A stretch of DNA of 64,000 nucleotides, from positions 186,001 through 250,000 of the forward strand of contig NZ_VJNB01000003.1 in the NCBI RefSeq assembly GCF_007556595.1. The letters are read 5' to 3'. Each line of letters opens with the position of its first letter. Positions within the stretch are counted from its first letter, which is position 1. The DNA is from Tepidimonas alkaliphilus. Lineage in GTDB: Bacteria > Pseudomonadota > Gammaproteobacteria > Burkholderiales > Burkholderiaceae_C. Below the pieces are notes generated by a model, which made no database searches, was not told the DNA's origin, and was given only the letters and a program-made list of their open reading frames with translations. Positions 38,780 to 55,492 of this stretch are shown here, in pieces. The translations under genes and the position numbers were made by a program.

Positions 38780-39940
38780 GTGGCGGGCGACCCGGTAACG
38801 CCAGCTGCGGCTGGGGCCACGTCCCCGGCTGATGCGGCCTGGGGGCCGGTGCGGCGCACCTACGAGGCGGCGCTGGCGGCGCACGGCTTTTCCAGCGACC
38901 CGGCTCAGCTGCGCGGGGTTGAAGCGCTGGAGCGCTGCGCCGCAGAGTGGGCGCACTTCAAGCGGCGCCGCTCCAACGCGTTCAAGAAGCTGATCTATCG
39001 CTTGCCGATCCCGCGCGGGGTGTACCTGTGGGGCGGGGTGGGGCGCGGCAAGAGCTTTCTGATGGACTGCTTTTACCAGGCCGTGCCGCTGCGGCGCAAG
39101 ACGCGGCTGCACTTCCACGAGTTCATGCGCGAGGTGCACCGGGAGCTGGCGCACCTGCAGGGCGCCGTCGATCCGCTGAAGGCGCTGGCGCGCCAGATGG
39201 CGGTGCGCTTCCGGCTGATCTGCTTCGACGAGTTTCACGTCGCCGACGTTACCGACGCCATGATCCTGCACCGCCTGCTGGAGGCGATGCACGCGCACGG
39301 CATCGGCATGGTGACGACCAGCAACTTCCACCCCGACGGGCTTTACCCCGACGGGCTGCACCGCGACCGCATCCTGCCGGCCATCGAGCTGCTCAAGCGC
39401 ACCATGGACATCGTCAACGTTGATCACGGCGTGGACTACCGCCGCCGCGCGCTGCAGCAGGTGCGCACGTACCTCACGCCGCTGGGCGAGGCCACCGAGC
39501 GCGAGATGGAGGCAATCTTCGAGCAGCTCGCCGAGGCGCGCGACGAGGATCCGGTGCTGCGCATCGAAGGGCGCGAGATCCGCGCCATCCGCCGCGCCGG
39601 CGGCGTCGTGTGGTTCGACTTCCGCACGTTGTGCGGCGGGCCGCGTTCCCAGAACGACTACCTGGAGCTGGCCAGCCAGTTCCACACCGTGCTGTTGAGC
39701 AACGTGCCGGTGATGCCGCCCAACATGGCTTCCGCCGCGCGGCGCTTCACCTGGCTGGTGGACGTGCTCTACGACCGTCGGGTTAAACTCCTGGTCTCCG
39801 CCGCCGCCGCGCCGCAGCAGCTTTATACCGAGGGGCCCCTGGCGCACGAATTTCCGCGCACCGTTTCGCGCTTGCTGGAAATGCAGTCGCAAGATTACCT
39901 AAGCCAACAACGGCGTGAGGTGGACACCCGACTCACTTGA
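38780..39940 (+). CDS. zapE: cell division ATPase ZapE (AFG1-like)
   Basis: A 386-residue AFG1/ZapE family ATPase that binds FtsZ and modulates Z-ring constriction. Walker A GGVGRGKS is at about residues 85-92 and Walker B in RLICFDEFHVADVTDA. Sensor-like TTSNFHPDGLYPDGL and the C-terminal TWLVDVLYDRRVKL are family hallmarks. The GTG start at 38780 directly follows the lpdA stop; no closer ATG gives the N-terminal region. Tail-to-tail with the chemoreceptor gene. Confidence 0.9.
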   Translation: MAGDPVTPAAAGATSPADAAWGPVRRTYEAALAAHGFSSDPAQLRGVEALERCAAEWAHFKRRRSNAFKKLIYRLPIPRGVYLWGGVGRGKSFLMDCFYQAVPLRRKTRLHFHEFMREVHRELAHLQGAVDPLKALARQMAVRFRLICFDEFHVADVTDAMILHRLLEAMHAHGIGMVTTSNFHPDGLYPDGLHRDRILPAIELLKRTMDIVNVDHGVDYRRRALQQVRTYLTPLGEATEREMEAIFEQLAEARDEDPVLRIEGREIRAIRRAGGVVWFDFRTLCGGPRSQNDYLELASQFHTVLLSNVPVMPPNMASAARRFTWLVDVLYDRRVKLLVSAAAAPQQLYTEGPLAHEFPRTVSRLLEMQSQDYLSQQRREVDTRLT

Positions 39941-39956
39941 CCAGGCTTGCTCCGAG

Positions 39957-39978
39957 CCCGCGGGTCGCCGGGCCCGCG
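39957..39978. terminator. GC-rich hairpin between convergent zapE and mcp
   Basis: CCGCGGG (39957-39963) and CCCGCGG (39972-39978) form a 7-bp stem in the 45-bp gap between two convergent genes. No strong T-run follows on either side, so termination activity is uncertain. Confidence 0.35.
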
Positions 39979-39985
39979 GCCCCGG

Positions 39986-41533
39986 TCAAACCTTAAAGCG
40001 GTTGATCTGCTCGCGTAAAGCTTGCACTTGATCGTCCAGGTTCTTGGTGGCGGCCCCGATCTCCTCCACCAAGGCGGCATTGCGCTGCGTGACGGTGTCC
40101 ATTTGCTGCACCGCTTCGTTGACCTGCTGCATGTTGCCTGCCAGGTCGCGGCTGGTTTGGTCGATTTCCGTCATGGCATGGCTGACCTGGTCGATGCGTT
40201 GCACCGCATCCGCCACTGCGGCTTGGGCTGAGTTGGCCCGCTCATGGCCCGCTTGCATGCGTTGCACGTTGTCTTCGATGATGGCGCGGATCTCGCGCGC
40301 GGCCTCAGCGCTCCTCTGCGCCAAGGAGCGCACCTCGCCGGCCACCACGGCAAAGCCGCGTCCCGCTTCGCCTGCGCGCGCAGCCTCCACTGCAGCGTTG
40401 AGCGCCAGAATGTTGGTCTGAAACGCAAGCCCGTCGATGGTGCCGATGATGTCGCGGATGCGCTGCGAAGACACCTGGATGCCTTGCATGGCCGCCACCA
40501 AATCCTGCACGATGGCGCCCACTGATTGCGCTGCCTGCGCGGCTTGTTGAGCCATCGCGCGCACCCGTGCGGCTACCTCGGCGTTATGGTGCAGGCTTTG
40601 GGTCATGCCCTGCACAGTGGCCGCGGTTTGCTCCACCGCCGCGGCTTGCTGCTGCGTGCGAGCGCTCAAGTCGAGGTTGCCTTGCGTAATCTCGGCTGAG
40701 GCGTCGCCTGCCGCGTTGGCCGCCTGCTGAATGCGTCGCAGCACGTGCGCCACTTGCTCCTGCATCTGCCCCAGGCTGACCATCATTTGAGCGATCTCAT
40801 CCTCGCCAGGGGCGTCGAAGCGGCGCGTAAAGTCGCGCTGCGCCATGGTCTGCACCACCTCGACCGCCAGCTTCGCGGGCGGCACGATGCCACGGTGCAG
40901 GCTGATGGCCACGGCCAAGCCGATCAAAACAGCCAACCCCGCTGCCCCTAACGTCACCCGCTCGGCCTGCTGGCGAACCTCATGAGCGCGGTCGCGCATG
41001 CGGTCGGCGTCGCGCTGCAAGCTTTGCGCCAGCTCTTCTTGCGCCTGCATGTAGGCACGGGCCGCGGGTTCATAGTGTTGGCGAACGAAATCGGCCACCT
41101 TCGGCATGTCGCCTTCTTCGATCATTTTGATGGTGGCGTTGCGGGCATCGATATGGGCTTTGCGCAGGTCGCTGACGCGCTGCAGCAGCGCGCGGCGGGT
41201 CTCCCCGTCCACGGCGGCGGTGACTTGGCTTTCCAGCGCGTCCACTTCGGCGCGGGTCTGCGCGATGCGCTGCTGCAAATCCTTGCGCAGCTCGGCGTCG
41301 CTTCCATGCCGCACCAGCGTGCGCGTGCGATCCACCTGCATGCCGGTCAGAGCCGCCCAACGCTGGGCGTTGCCGGCCACCAGCTGCATGCGCTCCGCGG
41401 CATCCGTGAGCTTGGCTGCTTGGGATCCCCAGACGATCGCCACCCCCTCGGCCAGCACCAGCAGCAACAGCACGGTGCCCAAACCCAGTGCCAGTTGGGT
41501 GCTCAGGCGAAATCGACGCAACAACGACCACAC
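39986..41533 (-). CDS. methyl-accepting chemotaxis protein
   Basis: A 515-residue chemoreceptor. TM1 (about 12-36) and TM2 (about 192-212) flank a helical periplasmic four-helix-bundle domain of about 150 residues. A HAMP domain and the cytoplasmic signalling hairpin follow, its tip containing [24 protein letters not shown] in conserved form. No CheR-tethering pentapeptide is present at the C-terminus (QINRFKV). The start is GTG 41533 with AAAGGAC at 9 bp. Ligand unknown; no che genes are nearby. Confidence 0.93.
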   Translation of the reverse strand: MWSLLRRFRLSTQLALGLGTVLLLLVLAEGVAIVWGSQAAKLTDAAERMQLVAGNAQRWAALTGMQVDRTRTLVRHGSDAELRKDLQQRIAQTRAEVDALESQVTAAVDGETRRALLQRVSDLRKAHIDARNATIKMIEEGDMPKVADFVRQHYEPAARAYMQAQEELAQSLQRDADRMRDRAHEVRQQAERVTLGAAGLAVLIGLAVAISLHRGIVPPAKLAVEVVQTMAQRDFTRRFDAPGEDEIAQMMVSLGQMQEQVAHVLRRIQQAANAAGDASAEITQGNLDLSARTQQQAAAVEQTAATVQGMTQSLHHNAEVAARVRAMAQQAAQAAQSVGAIVQDLVAAMQGIQVSSQRIRDIIGTIDGLAFQTNILALNAAVEAARAGEAGRGFAVVAGEVRSLAQRSAEAAREIRAIIEDNVQRMQAGHERANSAQAAVADAVQRIDQVSHAMTEIDQTSRDLAGNMQQVNEAVQQMDTVTQRNAALVEEIGAATKNLDDQVQALREQINRFKV

Positions 41534-41839
41534 GATGCGATGTCCTTTCGATCACGACGTCCTTGTTTTTGGCCCGCGATCCTGCCGCGAGGCTTGGTCT
41601 GCGAGGTGAGGTTGGCGGCCCAGCTGAAGTCAGCCCTCATGGCTTAGACGCTCAGCGGCCAGTTCGGCGCCCCCAAGCGAGTGGACGGGCAACCGCAAGC
41701 ACGCCGGCGCCTCAGCTTGATGCGGCAGACGCAGGCGTGCATCTGCTGACGCATGCGCATCAGGTTTCGATACGCCCTAACGCGGTTCGGATGCACCGTT
41801 TGGAGCGTTTCCGTTGAGCGCTTCACCACAGCGGATGAT
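41534..41839. other. 306-bp gap without a recognisable gene
   Basis: Between the chemoreceptor start and tRNA-Arg. It contains the chemoreceptor's ribosome-binding site and presumably its promoter, plus the 3' flank of the tRNA genes. I see no coding sequence or structured RNA here. Confidence 0.5.
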
Positions 41840-41916
<77 letters not shown>

Positions 41917-41942
41917 CAGGGGGCTTGCGCGGGCAGCGATGG

Positions 41943-42019
41943 TGGTCGGAGCGAAAGGATTTGAACCTTCGACCCTCTGCTCCCAAAGCAGATGCGCTAC
42001 CAGGCTGCGCTACGCTCCG
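41943..42019 (-). tRNA. tRNA-Pro (anticodon TGG)
   Basis: A 77-nt minus-strand cloverleaf. The acceptor CGGAGCG pairs with CGCTCCG, the D arm is GCGC type, the anticodon stem TCTGC/GCAGA has loop TTTGGGA (anticodon TGG), the T loop is TTCAAAT and A-CCA is encoded. It is probably transcribed with tRNA-Arg. Confidence 0.96.
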
Positions 42020-42102
42020 ACGGTTGCGAATTGTAACGCTTGCGCTGCCCTTGCTGATCGGCCCGATCAGGTATTCCATGCCACAAAGACCCCCAAAGCT
42101 GG

Positions 42103-42162
42103 TAAAATCCTCGGATCGCGACCAAATGGGCGGGTATCCACCGGCCCATTTTTTTTGGTCGC
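42103..42162 (+). promoter_or_regulatory. rimP-nusA-infB promoter followed by a terminator-like leader hairpin
   Basis: TAAAAT (42103-42108) is a plausible -10. Ten bp further, GCGACCAAATGGGC (42118-42131) pairs with GCCCATTT...GGTCGC (42144-42162). The inner stem AATGGGC/GCCCATT leads directly into eight T residues (42149-42156), an intrinsic terminator placed at the transcription start. Early termination sensitive to NusA, encoded downstream, is an attractive feedback model. Confidence 0.6.
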
Positions 42163-42224
42163 GCAGCAAAGGGCAAGCGAGCGCGTCACCGACGTGCGAG
42201 CAGGTTACTCGCATCGAACGAAAC

Positions 42225-42884
42225 ATGGCAGGCAACTGGCAGCAAACCGTGGCTCAGACGGTGGCCGGCATGGGCTATGAATTGGTGGACCTGGAGCGCT
42301 CCGCCGGCGGCATGCTGCGCTTGACCATCGACTGGCCCTGGGCGCCGGGGCAATCCGAGCGCTTCATCACCGTGGACGACTGCGAGCGCGTCACCCGCCA
42401 GCTGCAATGGGTGCTCGAAGTCGAGGGGGTTGATTACCGGCGGCTGGAGGTGGGTTCACCCGGTATTGATCGGCCGCTGCGCCATGCGCGCGACTACGAG
42501 CGCTTTGAGGGCGAAGTGGTGGAGGTGACGCTGCGCGCGCCAATCGGCGCGGCAGCCAGTGGCTTGGTAGCCGCGACGCGGCGCAAGTTTCGCGGCGTCC
42601 TGTGTCGGGGTTCGACGCCAGGGGCATGGCGATTGGAGCTGCTGTCCGACGACGACAAGCGCCTGGGGCCGAAGCGGGCGGCTCGCGTTGCAACGGCACG
42701 CGGCGCAGGAGACGAACCCGGCGCGGCTGCGCAGACCGTGCGGGTGCTGGACTTCACGCTCGATGAGGTGCGGGAGGCGCGATTGGCGCCGGTGGTGGAT
42801 TTTACGGGGCGTCGCCCAGGAAAGCGACTCCCCCAGCAAGCACAAGGCGAAGCAGAAGGCGTGCGCAACGACAAGCTGGCATAA
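42225..42884 (+). CDS. rimP: ribosome maturation factor RimP
   Basis: A 219-residue 30S assembly factor. The N-terminal domain has GMGYELVDLERSAGGMLRL. CERVTRQLQWVLEVE and the family signature LEVGSPGIDRPL follow. The C-terminal SH3-like domain spans about 85-190, with a longer charged insertion and tail than E. coli (which is about 150 residues). The ATG at 42225 is chosen; upstream frame would cross the leader hairpin and tRNA genes. First gene of the rimP-nusA-infB operon. Confidence 0.92.
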   Translation: MAGNWQQTVAQTVAGMGYELVDLERSAGGMLRLTIDWPWAPGQSERFITVDDCERVTRQLQWVLEVEGVDYRRLEVGSPGIDRPLRHARDYERFEGEVVEVTLRAPIGAAASGLVAATRRKFRGVLCRGSTPGAWRLELLSDDDKRLGPKRAARVATARGAGDEPGAAAQTVRVLDFTLDEVREARLAPVVDFTGRRPGKRLPQQAQGEAEGVRNDKLA

Positions 42885-42899
42885 GAAAGGCCGACCACA

Positions 42900-44399
42900 A
42901 TGAACCGTGAAATGTTGATGTTGATTGATGCCATCTCGCGCGAAAAAAATGTCGAGCCGCGCGTGGTGATAGGGGCTGTGGAAGCGGCGTTGGCGTCGGC
43001 GACGAAGAAGCTGCTGGGCGGAGACGCCGATGTGCGCGTGCAAATTAATCCCGAAACGGGCAGCTACGAAACCTTTCGTCGCTGGAAAGTCGTGCCTGAC
43101 GAGGCCGGTCTGCAAAATCCAGAGGCCGAAGAGCTGTATTCGGACGTGGTTGAAGAATATCCTGATATTCAAATTGGCGACTATATTGAAAAACCTATCG
43201 AAAGCGTCCCGATTGGTCGCATCGGAGCGCAGGCGGCCAAGCAAGTCATTTTGCAGAAAATCCGCGACGCCGAGCGCGAAATGCTGCTCAATGACTTTCT
43301 TTCTCGTGGCGATCGTATTTTTGTCGGCACCGTCAAGCGCATGGACAAGGGCGACCTGATTGCGGAAAGCGGTCGGGTGGAGGCGCGCCTGAAGCGCAGC
43401 GAAATGATCCCGAAAGAAAACTTCCGCAACGGAGACCGGATTCGCGCGCTGATCGTCGAGGTTGATCCTAGTCTGCGCGGGGCGCCGATCTTGCTGTCGC
43501 GCGCCAGCCCCGAGTTCATGATCGAGCTGTTCCGCCAAGAGGTGCCGGAAATCGAGCAGGGCCTGCTAGAGATCAAGGCCTGCGCGCGCGACCCCGGCAG
43601 CCGGGCCAAAATCGCGGTCGTGTCGCACGACCGCCGCATCGATCCGATCGGCACCTGCATCGGGGTGCGCGGCTCGCGGGTCAATGCGGTGACCAACGAA
43701 TTGTCAGGCGAACGGGTGGATATCGTGCTGTGGAGCGATGATCCGGCCCAGTTCGTGATTGCGGCGTTGGCGCCTGCTGCGGTGCAGTCGATCGTGGTGG
43801 ACGAAGAGCGGCACGCGATGGATGTGGTGGTGGATGAGGAAAATCTTGCCATCGCCATTGGTCGTGGCGGCCAAAACGTCCGGCTGGCGTCGGAGTTGAC
43901 CGGCTGGAAAATCAACATCATGACGGCTGAAGAGTCCGCCGCCAAGCAAGCTCAAGAGCGCCAGGCGCTGCGCGAGCTGTTCATGGGCAAGCTCGATGTG
44001 GATGAGGAGATTGCCGACATTTTGATTGAGGAAGGCTTTACCAGCTTGGAAGAAGTGGCCTACGTGCCGCTGCAGGAAATGCTGGAAATCGAAGCATTGG
44101 ACGAAGAAACCATTCATGAGTTGCGCGCGCGCGCCAAAGACGCGTTGCTGACGATGGAAATCGCCAAAGAGGAAAGCGTCGAAGAGGTGGCGCAAGATCT
44201 GCGCTCGCTGCCGGGCTTGACCACCGACCTGATTGCCAAGTTGGCTGAAGCGGGCGTGCATACGTTGGATGATTTGGCTGATTTGTCGGTGGACGAGCTG
44301 GTTGAGATCACGGGGCAAGACCCTGAAGAAGCCAAAGTGCTGATCCTCAAGGCGCGCGAGCACTGGTTCACCGGTGACGACGCCAGCCCGCGCAGCTGA
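42900..44399 (+). CDS. nusA: transcription termination/antitermination factor NusA
   Basis: A 499-residue NusA. The N-terminal RNA-polymerase-binding domain (1-130) is followed by an S1 domain (about 135-200, [12 protein letters not shown]). Two KH domains follow (about 230-345, [11 protein letters not shown] and [15 protein letters not shown]). Two C-terminal acidic repeats contain helix-hairpin-helix-like motifs. RBS AAGAAAGG precedes the ATG. Codon choice is visibly more AT-rich than its neighbours in the first third. It may act on its own leader hairpin. Confidence 0.96.
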   Translation: MNREMLMLIDAISREKNVEPRVVIGAVEAALASATKKLLGGDADVRVQINPETGSYETFRRWKVVPDEAGLQNPEAEELYSDVVEEYPDIQIGDYIEKPIESVPIGRIGAQAAKQVILQKIRDAEREMLLNDFLSRGDRIFVGTVKRMDKGDLIAESGRVEARLKRSEMIPKENFRNGDRIRALIVEVDPSLRGAPILLSRASPEFMIELFRQEVPEIEQGLLEIKACARDPGSRAKIAVVSHDRRIDPIGTCIGVRGSRVNAVTNELSGERVDIVLWSDDPAQFVIAALAPAAVQSIVVDEERHAMDVVVDEENLAIAIGRGGQNVRLASELTGWKINIMTAEESAAKQAQERQALRELFMGKLDVDEEIADILIEEGFTSLEEVAYVPLQEMLEIEALDEETIHELRARAKDALLTMEIAKEESVEEVAQDLRSLPGLTTDLIAKLAEAGVHTLDDLADLSVDELVEITGQDPEEAKVLILKAREHWFTGDDASPRS

Positions 44400-44436
44400 C
44401 CTGCCCAGCCCCTGCAGAGAGTCACGAAGGAATCCT

Positions 44437-47370
<2,934 letters not shown>

Positions 47371-47381
47371 AGGGAAGCACC

Positions 47382-47756
47382 ATGCCCAGCCGCAAGGGAC
47401 CGCACCGTGGCCTGAAGGTGGCCGACCAGATCCAGCGCGACTTAAGCGAGCTCATCCCGCGCGAGCTGAAGGATCCGCGCCTCGGGATGGTGACCATCCA
47501 GTCGGTGGAGGTCACGCCTGACTACGCGCACGCCAAGGTGTTTTTTAGTGTGCTGGTCGGCGACCCTCAGCAGACCGAAGAGGCGCTCAACCAAAGCGCC
47601 GGCTTCCTGCGCAACGCGCTGTTCAAGCGGCTGCACATCCACACGGTGCCGACGCTGCATTTCATCTACGACCGCTCGATCGAGCGCGCCGCCGACCTCA
47701 ACGCCCTGATCGCCAAGGCCGTGGCCTCGCGCGGCAAGGACGAGGACGCGGCATGA
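47382..47756 (+). CDS. rbfA: ribosome-binding factor A
   Basis: A 124-residue KH-like 30S maturation factor. [20 protein letters not shown] and [15 protein letters not shown] are the family signatures, with [12 protein letters not shown] near the C-terminus. It lies 12 bp after infB. Its stop overlaps the truB start (ATGA). Confidence 0.95.
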   Translation: MPSRKGPHRGLKVADQIQRDLSELIPRELKDPRLGMVTIQSVEVTPDYAHAKVFFSVLVGDPQQTEEALNQSAGFLRNALFKRLHIHTVPTLHFIYDRSIERAADLNALIAKAVASRGKDEDAA

Positions 47757-48711
47757 CCGCCGAGCCCCGTGCACGGGTGCGGCGGCGCCCCGTGCATGGG
47801 GTGCTGCTGCTGGATAAGCCCGTCGGTCTGTCGGCGCAGGCGGCGGTGTCGCGCGTCAAGGCGCTGCTGGCGGCGGAGAAGGCCGGCCACACTGGCACGC
47901 TGGACCCGCTGGCCAGCGGGCTGCTGCCGGTGTGCCTGGGTGCGGCCACCAAGTTCGCGCAGGTGCAGCTGGAGGCCGACAAAGCCTACGAAGCGGTGCT
48001 GCGCTTAGGCGTGCGCACCTCCACCGGCGACGCCGAGGGGGAGGTGATCGCCACCGCGCCGGTCGAGGCTGAGCGGCTGACCCCGGCGCGGCTGGCCGAA
48101 CTGGCGCGCCGCTTCACTGGGGTGATCGAGCAGATCCCGCCGATGCACAGCGCGCTGAAAAAAGATGGCAAGGCGCTCTATGAATATGCGCGCGCCGGCG
48201 TCGAGCTCGAGCGCGCGCCGCGGCGCGTGACGATCCACGCGCTCGAGCTCGAGCCGCTGCCCCATGACCCCGCCGCGCTGCGGCTGCGCGTGCGCTGCAG
48301 CAAGGGCACCTACGTGCGCACGCTGGCCGAGGATCTGGGCGCGGCGCTGGGCTGTGGCGCGCACCTGAGCGCGCTGCGACGCACCGCCACCGGGCCGTTT
48401 GAGCTCGCCGAGGCCGTCACGCTGGAGCAACTGGAGCAAGCCACGATGCCGCAGCGTCTGCAGTGGCTGCGGCCGCCCGAGGCGCTGCTGCACGGCTGGC
48501 CGCAGGTGACGCTGGAGGAGGGCGAAGCGGCTCGCTTTCTATCGGGCCTGCGCCGCCGCGGCCGTTGGCCCGACGCCGAGGCGGTGGCCGTCTTCGGCGC
48601 CAAACCGCGCGCGCTGCTCGGCAGCGGCCGCTGCCAAGGTGGCGAGCTGATCCCGGTGCGGCTGCTCGCCCCGACCGAAATCGCCCAATGGCTGACCCAG
48701 ACCCACGCATC

Positions 48712-48715
<4 letters not shown>
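47753..48715 (+). CDS. truB: tRNA pseudouridine(55) synthase TruB
   Basis: A 320-residue pseudouridine synthase that makes psi55 in the T loop of tRNAs. The catalytic Asp51 is in [16 protein letters not shown]. Further motifs are [26 protein letters not shown] and [17 protein letters not shown]-terminal PUA-like part is present. The ATG overlaps the rbfA stop, and the TGA overlaps the typA ATG. Confidence 0.96.
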
Positions 48716-50541
<1,826 letters not shown>

Positions 50542-50604
50542 CGAAAATCGAAACCTCCCTAAGGCGGGAGAGCGGGAGTCCAGCACACCCTGTAAACTGC
50601 GCAT

Positions 50605-52242
50605 ATGAAGCCTGGCCCGGGATGGTGGTCCCGCCGCAAACTGCCGATCGGCATCCAGACCCTGCGCGACATCCGCGAGGGCGGCTACTACTACGTGGAC
50701 AAGACGCTGCTGATCGCGCGCCTGGCGGACAGCGGCAAGTTCTACTTTCTCTCCCGCCCGCGCCGCTTCGGCAAAAGCCTGCTACTGGACACGATCGCCT
50801 GCGCCTTCGAGGGCAAGCGGCAGCTGTTCGACGCGCACGACGGCGCCGATGGCACGGCGCCGCGCGACAAGCTCTTCCTTGCCGACCACTGGGACTGGGC
50901 CAAGCCCCACCCCGTGATTCGCTTAAGCTTTGCCGAAGGCCGTCTGGAAAAGCGCGACGAGCTTGACCGCCACATCCGCCGCCAGCTGCGCGAGCAGGCG
51001 CAGCGGCTGGGCGTCGCGCTGGAAGACCCCGACGACATCCCCGGCAGCTTCGCCGAGCTCATCACCCGCGCCGCTGAGCAGCACCACCGTCAGGCCGTGG
51101 TGCTGGTCGATGAATACGACAAGCCCATCCTCGACAACCTCGAAGCCCCTGAGATCGCCCGCGCCATGCGCGAGGGCCTGCGCAACCTCTACAGCGTCAT
51201 CAAGGGAAGAGACGCCGACCTGCGCTTTGTGCTGCTGACCGGGGTCTCGAAGTTCAGCAAGGTCTCGATCTTTTCAGGCCTCAACAACCTCTACGACCTG
51301 ACGCTGGATCCCGAATACGGCACGCTCTGCGGCTACACCGAGGAGGACATCGACACGGTGTTTGCGCCGGAGCTGGAGGCTGCCAAGCAAGAGGGCCAGC
51401 CGCTGGACCGGGAGGAGATCCGGCGCTGGTACAACGGCTACCGCTGGGGGCCGGTGAGCGTTTACAACCCGTTTGACGTGCTGCTGCTGCTGCGCAATCG
51501 GCAGTTTCGCGCGCACTGGTTTGAGACCGGCACGCCGACTTTTCTCGTGGAGTGGCTGCGCGGCAAGGGGTTCTTCACCCCGCAGCTGGAGCGGCTCTAC
51601 GCCAGCGAGCAGCTGCTCTCAGCCTTTGACGTGGAGCGTATCGAGCCCGAGGCGCTGCTGTGGCAGACGGGGTATTTGACCATCGACGGCCAGCAGCGCA
51701 AGGGTGCCGCCACGGTCTACACGCTGCGCGTGCCCAACCTCGAGGTGCGCAGCGCCCTCAACGAGGCGCTGCTGCTGGGCGGGTGGCTGCCGGGCGGCAC
51801 CCCGCTGTCGCAACTGACCCTGCGGCTGTACGACCTGCTCACCGACGGTGACGCGCAAGGCCTGCGCGCGCACTTCGAGCGTCTTTACGCCAGCATCCCG
51901 CACGACTGGGTGCGCGCCAACCCCATCGCCCAGTATGAGGGCTATTACGCCAGCGTCTTCTACAGCCACTTGGCAAGCCTCGGGCTCGACATCGTGCCGG
52001 AGGAGGTCTCCAATCCGGGCCAGTGCGACCTCGTCATCCGCCATGCGGGCCGCGCGTGGGTGATCGAGTTCAAGGTCATCGACGGCGACGCCCCCACCGG
52101 CGAGGCGATGCGCCAGCTCAAGGCCAAGGATTACGCCGCCAAGCACCGCGGCGCGCCGGGCATTGAGGAGGTGATCGAACTCGGCGTGGAGTTCAGCCCC
52201 ACGAAGCGCCAGATCGTCGGGTGGGAGGTGGCGCGCGGTTGA
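50605..52242 (+). CDS. AAA-ATPase-like protein with C-terminal PD-(D/E)XK nuclease-like domain
   Basis: A 545-residue protein of the AAA-ATPase-like / PDDEXK_9 family. The N-terminal GIQTLRDIREGGYYYVDKT is a family signature. The P-loop is FLSRPRRFGKSLL (about residues 48-60) and Walker B is VVLVDEYDKPI (about 170). The C-terminal domain has the nuclease-like core CDLVIRHAGRAWVIEFKVI (Asp...Glu-x-Lys). Such genes are often present in many copies in host-associated and mat bacteria. Their role is unproven; defence or DNA processing are speculative. It separates typA from smpB and looks like an insertion. Confidence 0.82.
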   Translation: MKPGPGWWSRRKLPIGIQTLRDIREGGYYYVDKTLLIARLADSGKFYFLSRPRRFGKSLLLDTIACAFEGKRQLFDAHDGADGTAPRDKLFLADHWDWAKPHPVIRLSFAEGRLEKRDELDRHIRRQLREQAQRLGVALEDPDDIPGSFAELITRAAEQHHRQAVVLVDEYDKPILDNLEAPEIARAMREGLRNLYSVIKGRDADLRFVLLTGVSKFSKVSIFSGLNNLYDLTLDPEYGTLCGYTEEDIDTVFAPELEAAKQEGQPLDREEIRRWYNGYRWGPVSVYNPFDVLLLLRNRQFRAHWFETGTPTFLVEWLRGKGFFTPQLERLYASEQLLSAFDVERIEPEALLWQTGYLTIDGQQRKGAATVYTLRVPNLEVRSALNEALLLGGWLPGGTPLSQLTLRLYDLLTDGDAQGLRAHFERLYASIPHDWVRANPIAQYEGYYASVFYSHLASLGLDIVPEEVSNPGQCDLVIRHAGRAWVIEFKVIDGDAPTGEAMRQLKAKDYAAKHRGAPGIEEVIELGVEFSPTKRQIVGWEVARG

Positions 52243-52297
52243 GCCGGTGCACTGCGCCCCGCGCCGCGGTGACGGCGCCGGCCCGCGGATGGGAGGG

Positions 52298-52777
52298 TCA
52301 GCGCGTGCGGTGCTTGAGCGCGCGCTCGACCTCGCGCTTACCCTCGCGTTCCTTGATCGTCTCGCGCTTGTCGTGCTGGGCCTTGCCGCGCGCCAGCGCG
52401 ATGTCGCACTTGACGCGGCCGTTCTTCCAGTGCAGGTTCAGCGGCACCAGCGTGTAGCCCTTTTGCTCCACCTTGCCGATCAGGCGGCGGATCTCGTCCT
52501 TGTGCATCAGCAGCTTGCGCGTGCGGGCGCTGTCGGCCCGGACGTGCGTGGAGGCGGTGCGCAGCGGGTGGATCAGGCAGCCGATCAGGAACAGCTCGCC
52601 GTCGCGCACGACGACGTAGCCCTCGGTGATCTGCACCTTGCCGTCGCGGATGGCTTTGACCTCCCAGCCCTGCAGCACCACGCCCGCCTCGTGGCGTTCC
52701 TCGATGTGGTAGTTGAAATGCGCCTTTTTGTTGTCGGCGATCAGCGCCGCAGCAGGCTTGCGGGTGGTTGCGTTCAT
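52298..52777 (-). CDS. smpB: SsrA-binding protein SmpB
   Basis: A 159-residue OB-fold protein that binds tmRNA and enters stalled ribosomes. Motifs are [35 protein letters not shown] and, at the C-terminus, RDKRET-like [16 protein letters not shown], which folds into the decoding centre. It is divergent from ratA. The tmRNA gene is not in the window. Confidence 0.96.
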   Translation of the reverse strand: MNATTRKPAAALIADNKKAHFNYHIEERHEAGVVLQGWEVKAIRDGKVQITEGYVVVRDGELFLIGCLIHPLRTASTHVRADSARTRKLLMHKDEIRRLIGKVEQKGYTLVPLNLHWKNGRVKCDIALARGKAQHDKRETIKEREGKREVERALKHRTR

Positions 52778-52809
52778 GGGGCCTACAATCGGGCGAAATC
52801 TGGCATTCT

Positions 52810-53262
52810 ATGAAACCCAAGACGGTCCGCAAATCGGTGCTCGTCTGGCACGGCGCGCCGGAGATGTTCGCGCTGGTGGCCGACGTGGAGCGCTACCCGG
52901 AGTTCCTGCCGTGGTGCGAGCATGGTCGCGTGCTGGAGCGCACGCCCAACGGCATGGTGGCCTCGATCGGCATGGCCTTCGGCGGCGTGCACAAGAGCTT
53001 CACCACGCGCAACGTGCACGAGGAGGGGCGGCGCATCCGCATCGCGCTGGTGGACGGGCCGTTTTCGCAGCTGGAAGGCGACTGGACCTTCACGCCGCTT
53101 GGGGAAGGGGCGCAGCGGGCCTGCCGCATCGACTTCGTGATGACCTACGGCTTTGCCAGCAGCGTGCTGGCGGCGCTGGTCGGGCCGGTGTTCGACCGCA
53201 TCGCCGACACCTTGGTGGACGCTTTCGTCAAGCGCGCCGACCAGGTTTACGGCGCGGGGTAG
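52810..53262 (+). CDS. ratA: RatA/Coq10-type START-domain protein
   Basis: A 150-residue polyketide-cyclase/START-fold protein. VADVERYPEFLPWCEHGRV and SQLEGDWTFTPLGEG are characteristic of RatA/YfjG. In E. coli it was described as an inhibitor of 70S association, while eukaryotic homologues (Coq10) bind ubiquinone; the ubiquinone role is plausible here. TACAAT (52786-52791) upstream may be its -10. Next to smpB and rnfH as in many proteobacteria. Confidence 0.92.
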   Translation: MKPKTVRKSVLVWHGAPEMFALVADVERYPEFLPWCEHGRVLERTPNGMVASIGMAFGGVHKSFTTRNVHEEGRRIRIALVDGPFSQLEGDWTFTPLGEGAQRACRIDFVMTYGFASSVLAALVGPVFDRIADTLVDAFVKRADQVYGAG

Positions 53263-53271
53263 GGCGGCGCG

Positions 53272-55129
<1,858 letters not shown>

Positions 55130-55211
55130 TCGGGCCGCCCGCCTGTCGCGCGATCCATGTGCGGCGTTTCGGTCTTACGATTCAGACTCGCGACGAACAG
55201 GGGTTGTGGCC

Positions 55212-55490
55212 ATGCAGACCGTTTCCGTACACGAGGCCAGAGAGCGACTCTCGGCGTTGTTGCAGGCTGTCGAGGCGGGCGAGGAGATCGTGATCACGCG
55301 CCGAGGGCACCGGGTGGCCCGTCTGGTACGCGATCCCTCCTGCTCCGAGGGTAGCGAGGCCGGCACTCGCGACCTCCTGCGGCGACGGGCCTTGGATCGG
55401 CTGCGTGCCTACCGGCGGCTGGCGGCGGGTGCCCCGGCCATCCAGGGGTTGACGGATTGGAAAACCCTGCGCGACGAGGGACGGATTTAG
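55212..55490 (+). CDS. Phd/YefM-family antitoxin
   Basis: A 92-residue antitoxin. The N-terminal Phd fold is seen in TVSVHEARERLSALLQAVE, followed by GEEIVITRRGHRVARLV, the DNA-binding part. The Arg-rich C-terminal tail (LTDWKTLRDEGRI) would wrap the toxin. The ATG at 55212 is chosen. The stop is 2 bp before the toxin ATG, so the two are coupled, and the dimer probably autoregulates the pair. Confidence 0.88.
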   Translation: MQTVSVHEARERLSALLQAVEAGEEIVITRRGHRVARLVRDPSCSEGSEAGTRDLLRRRALDRLRAYRRLAAGAPAIQGLTDWKTLRDEGRI

Positions 55491-55492
55491 TG

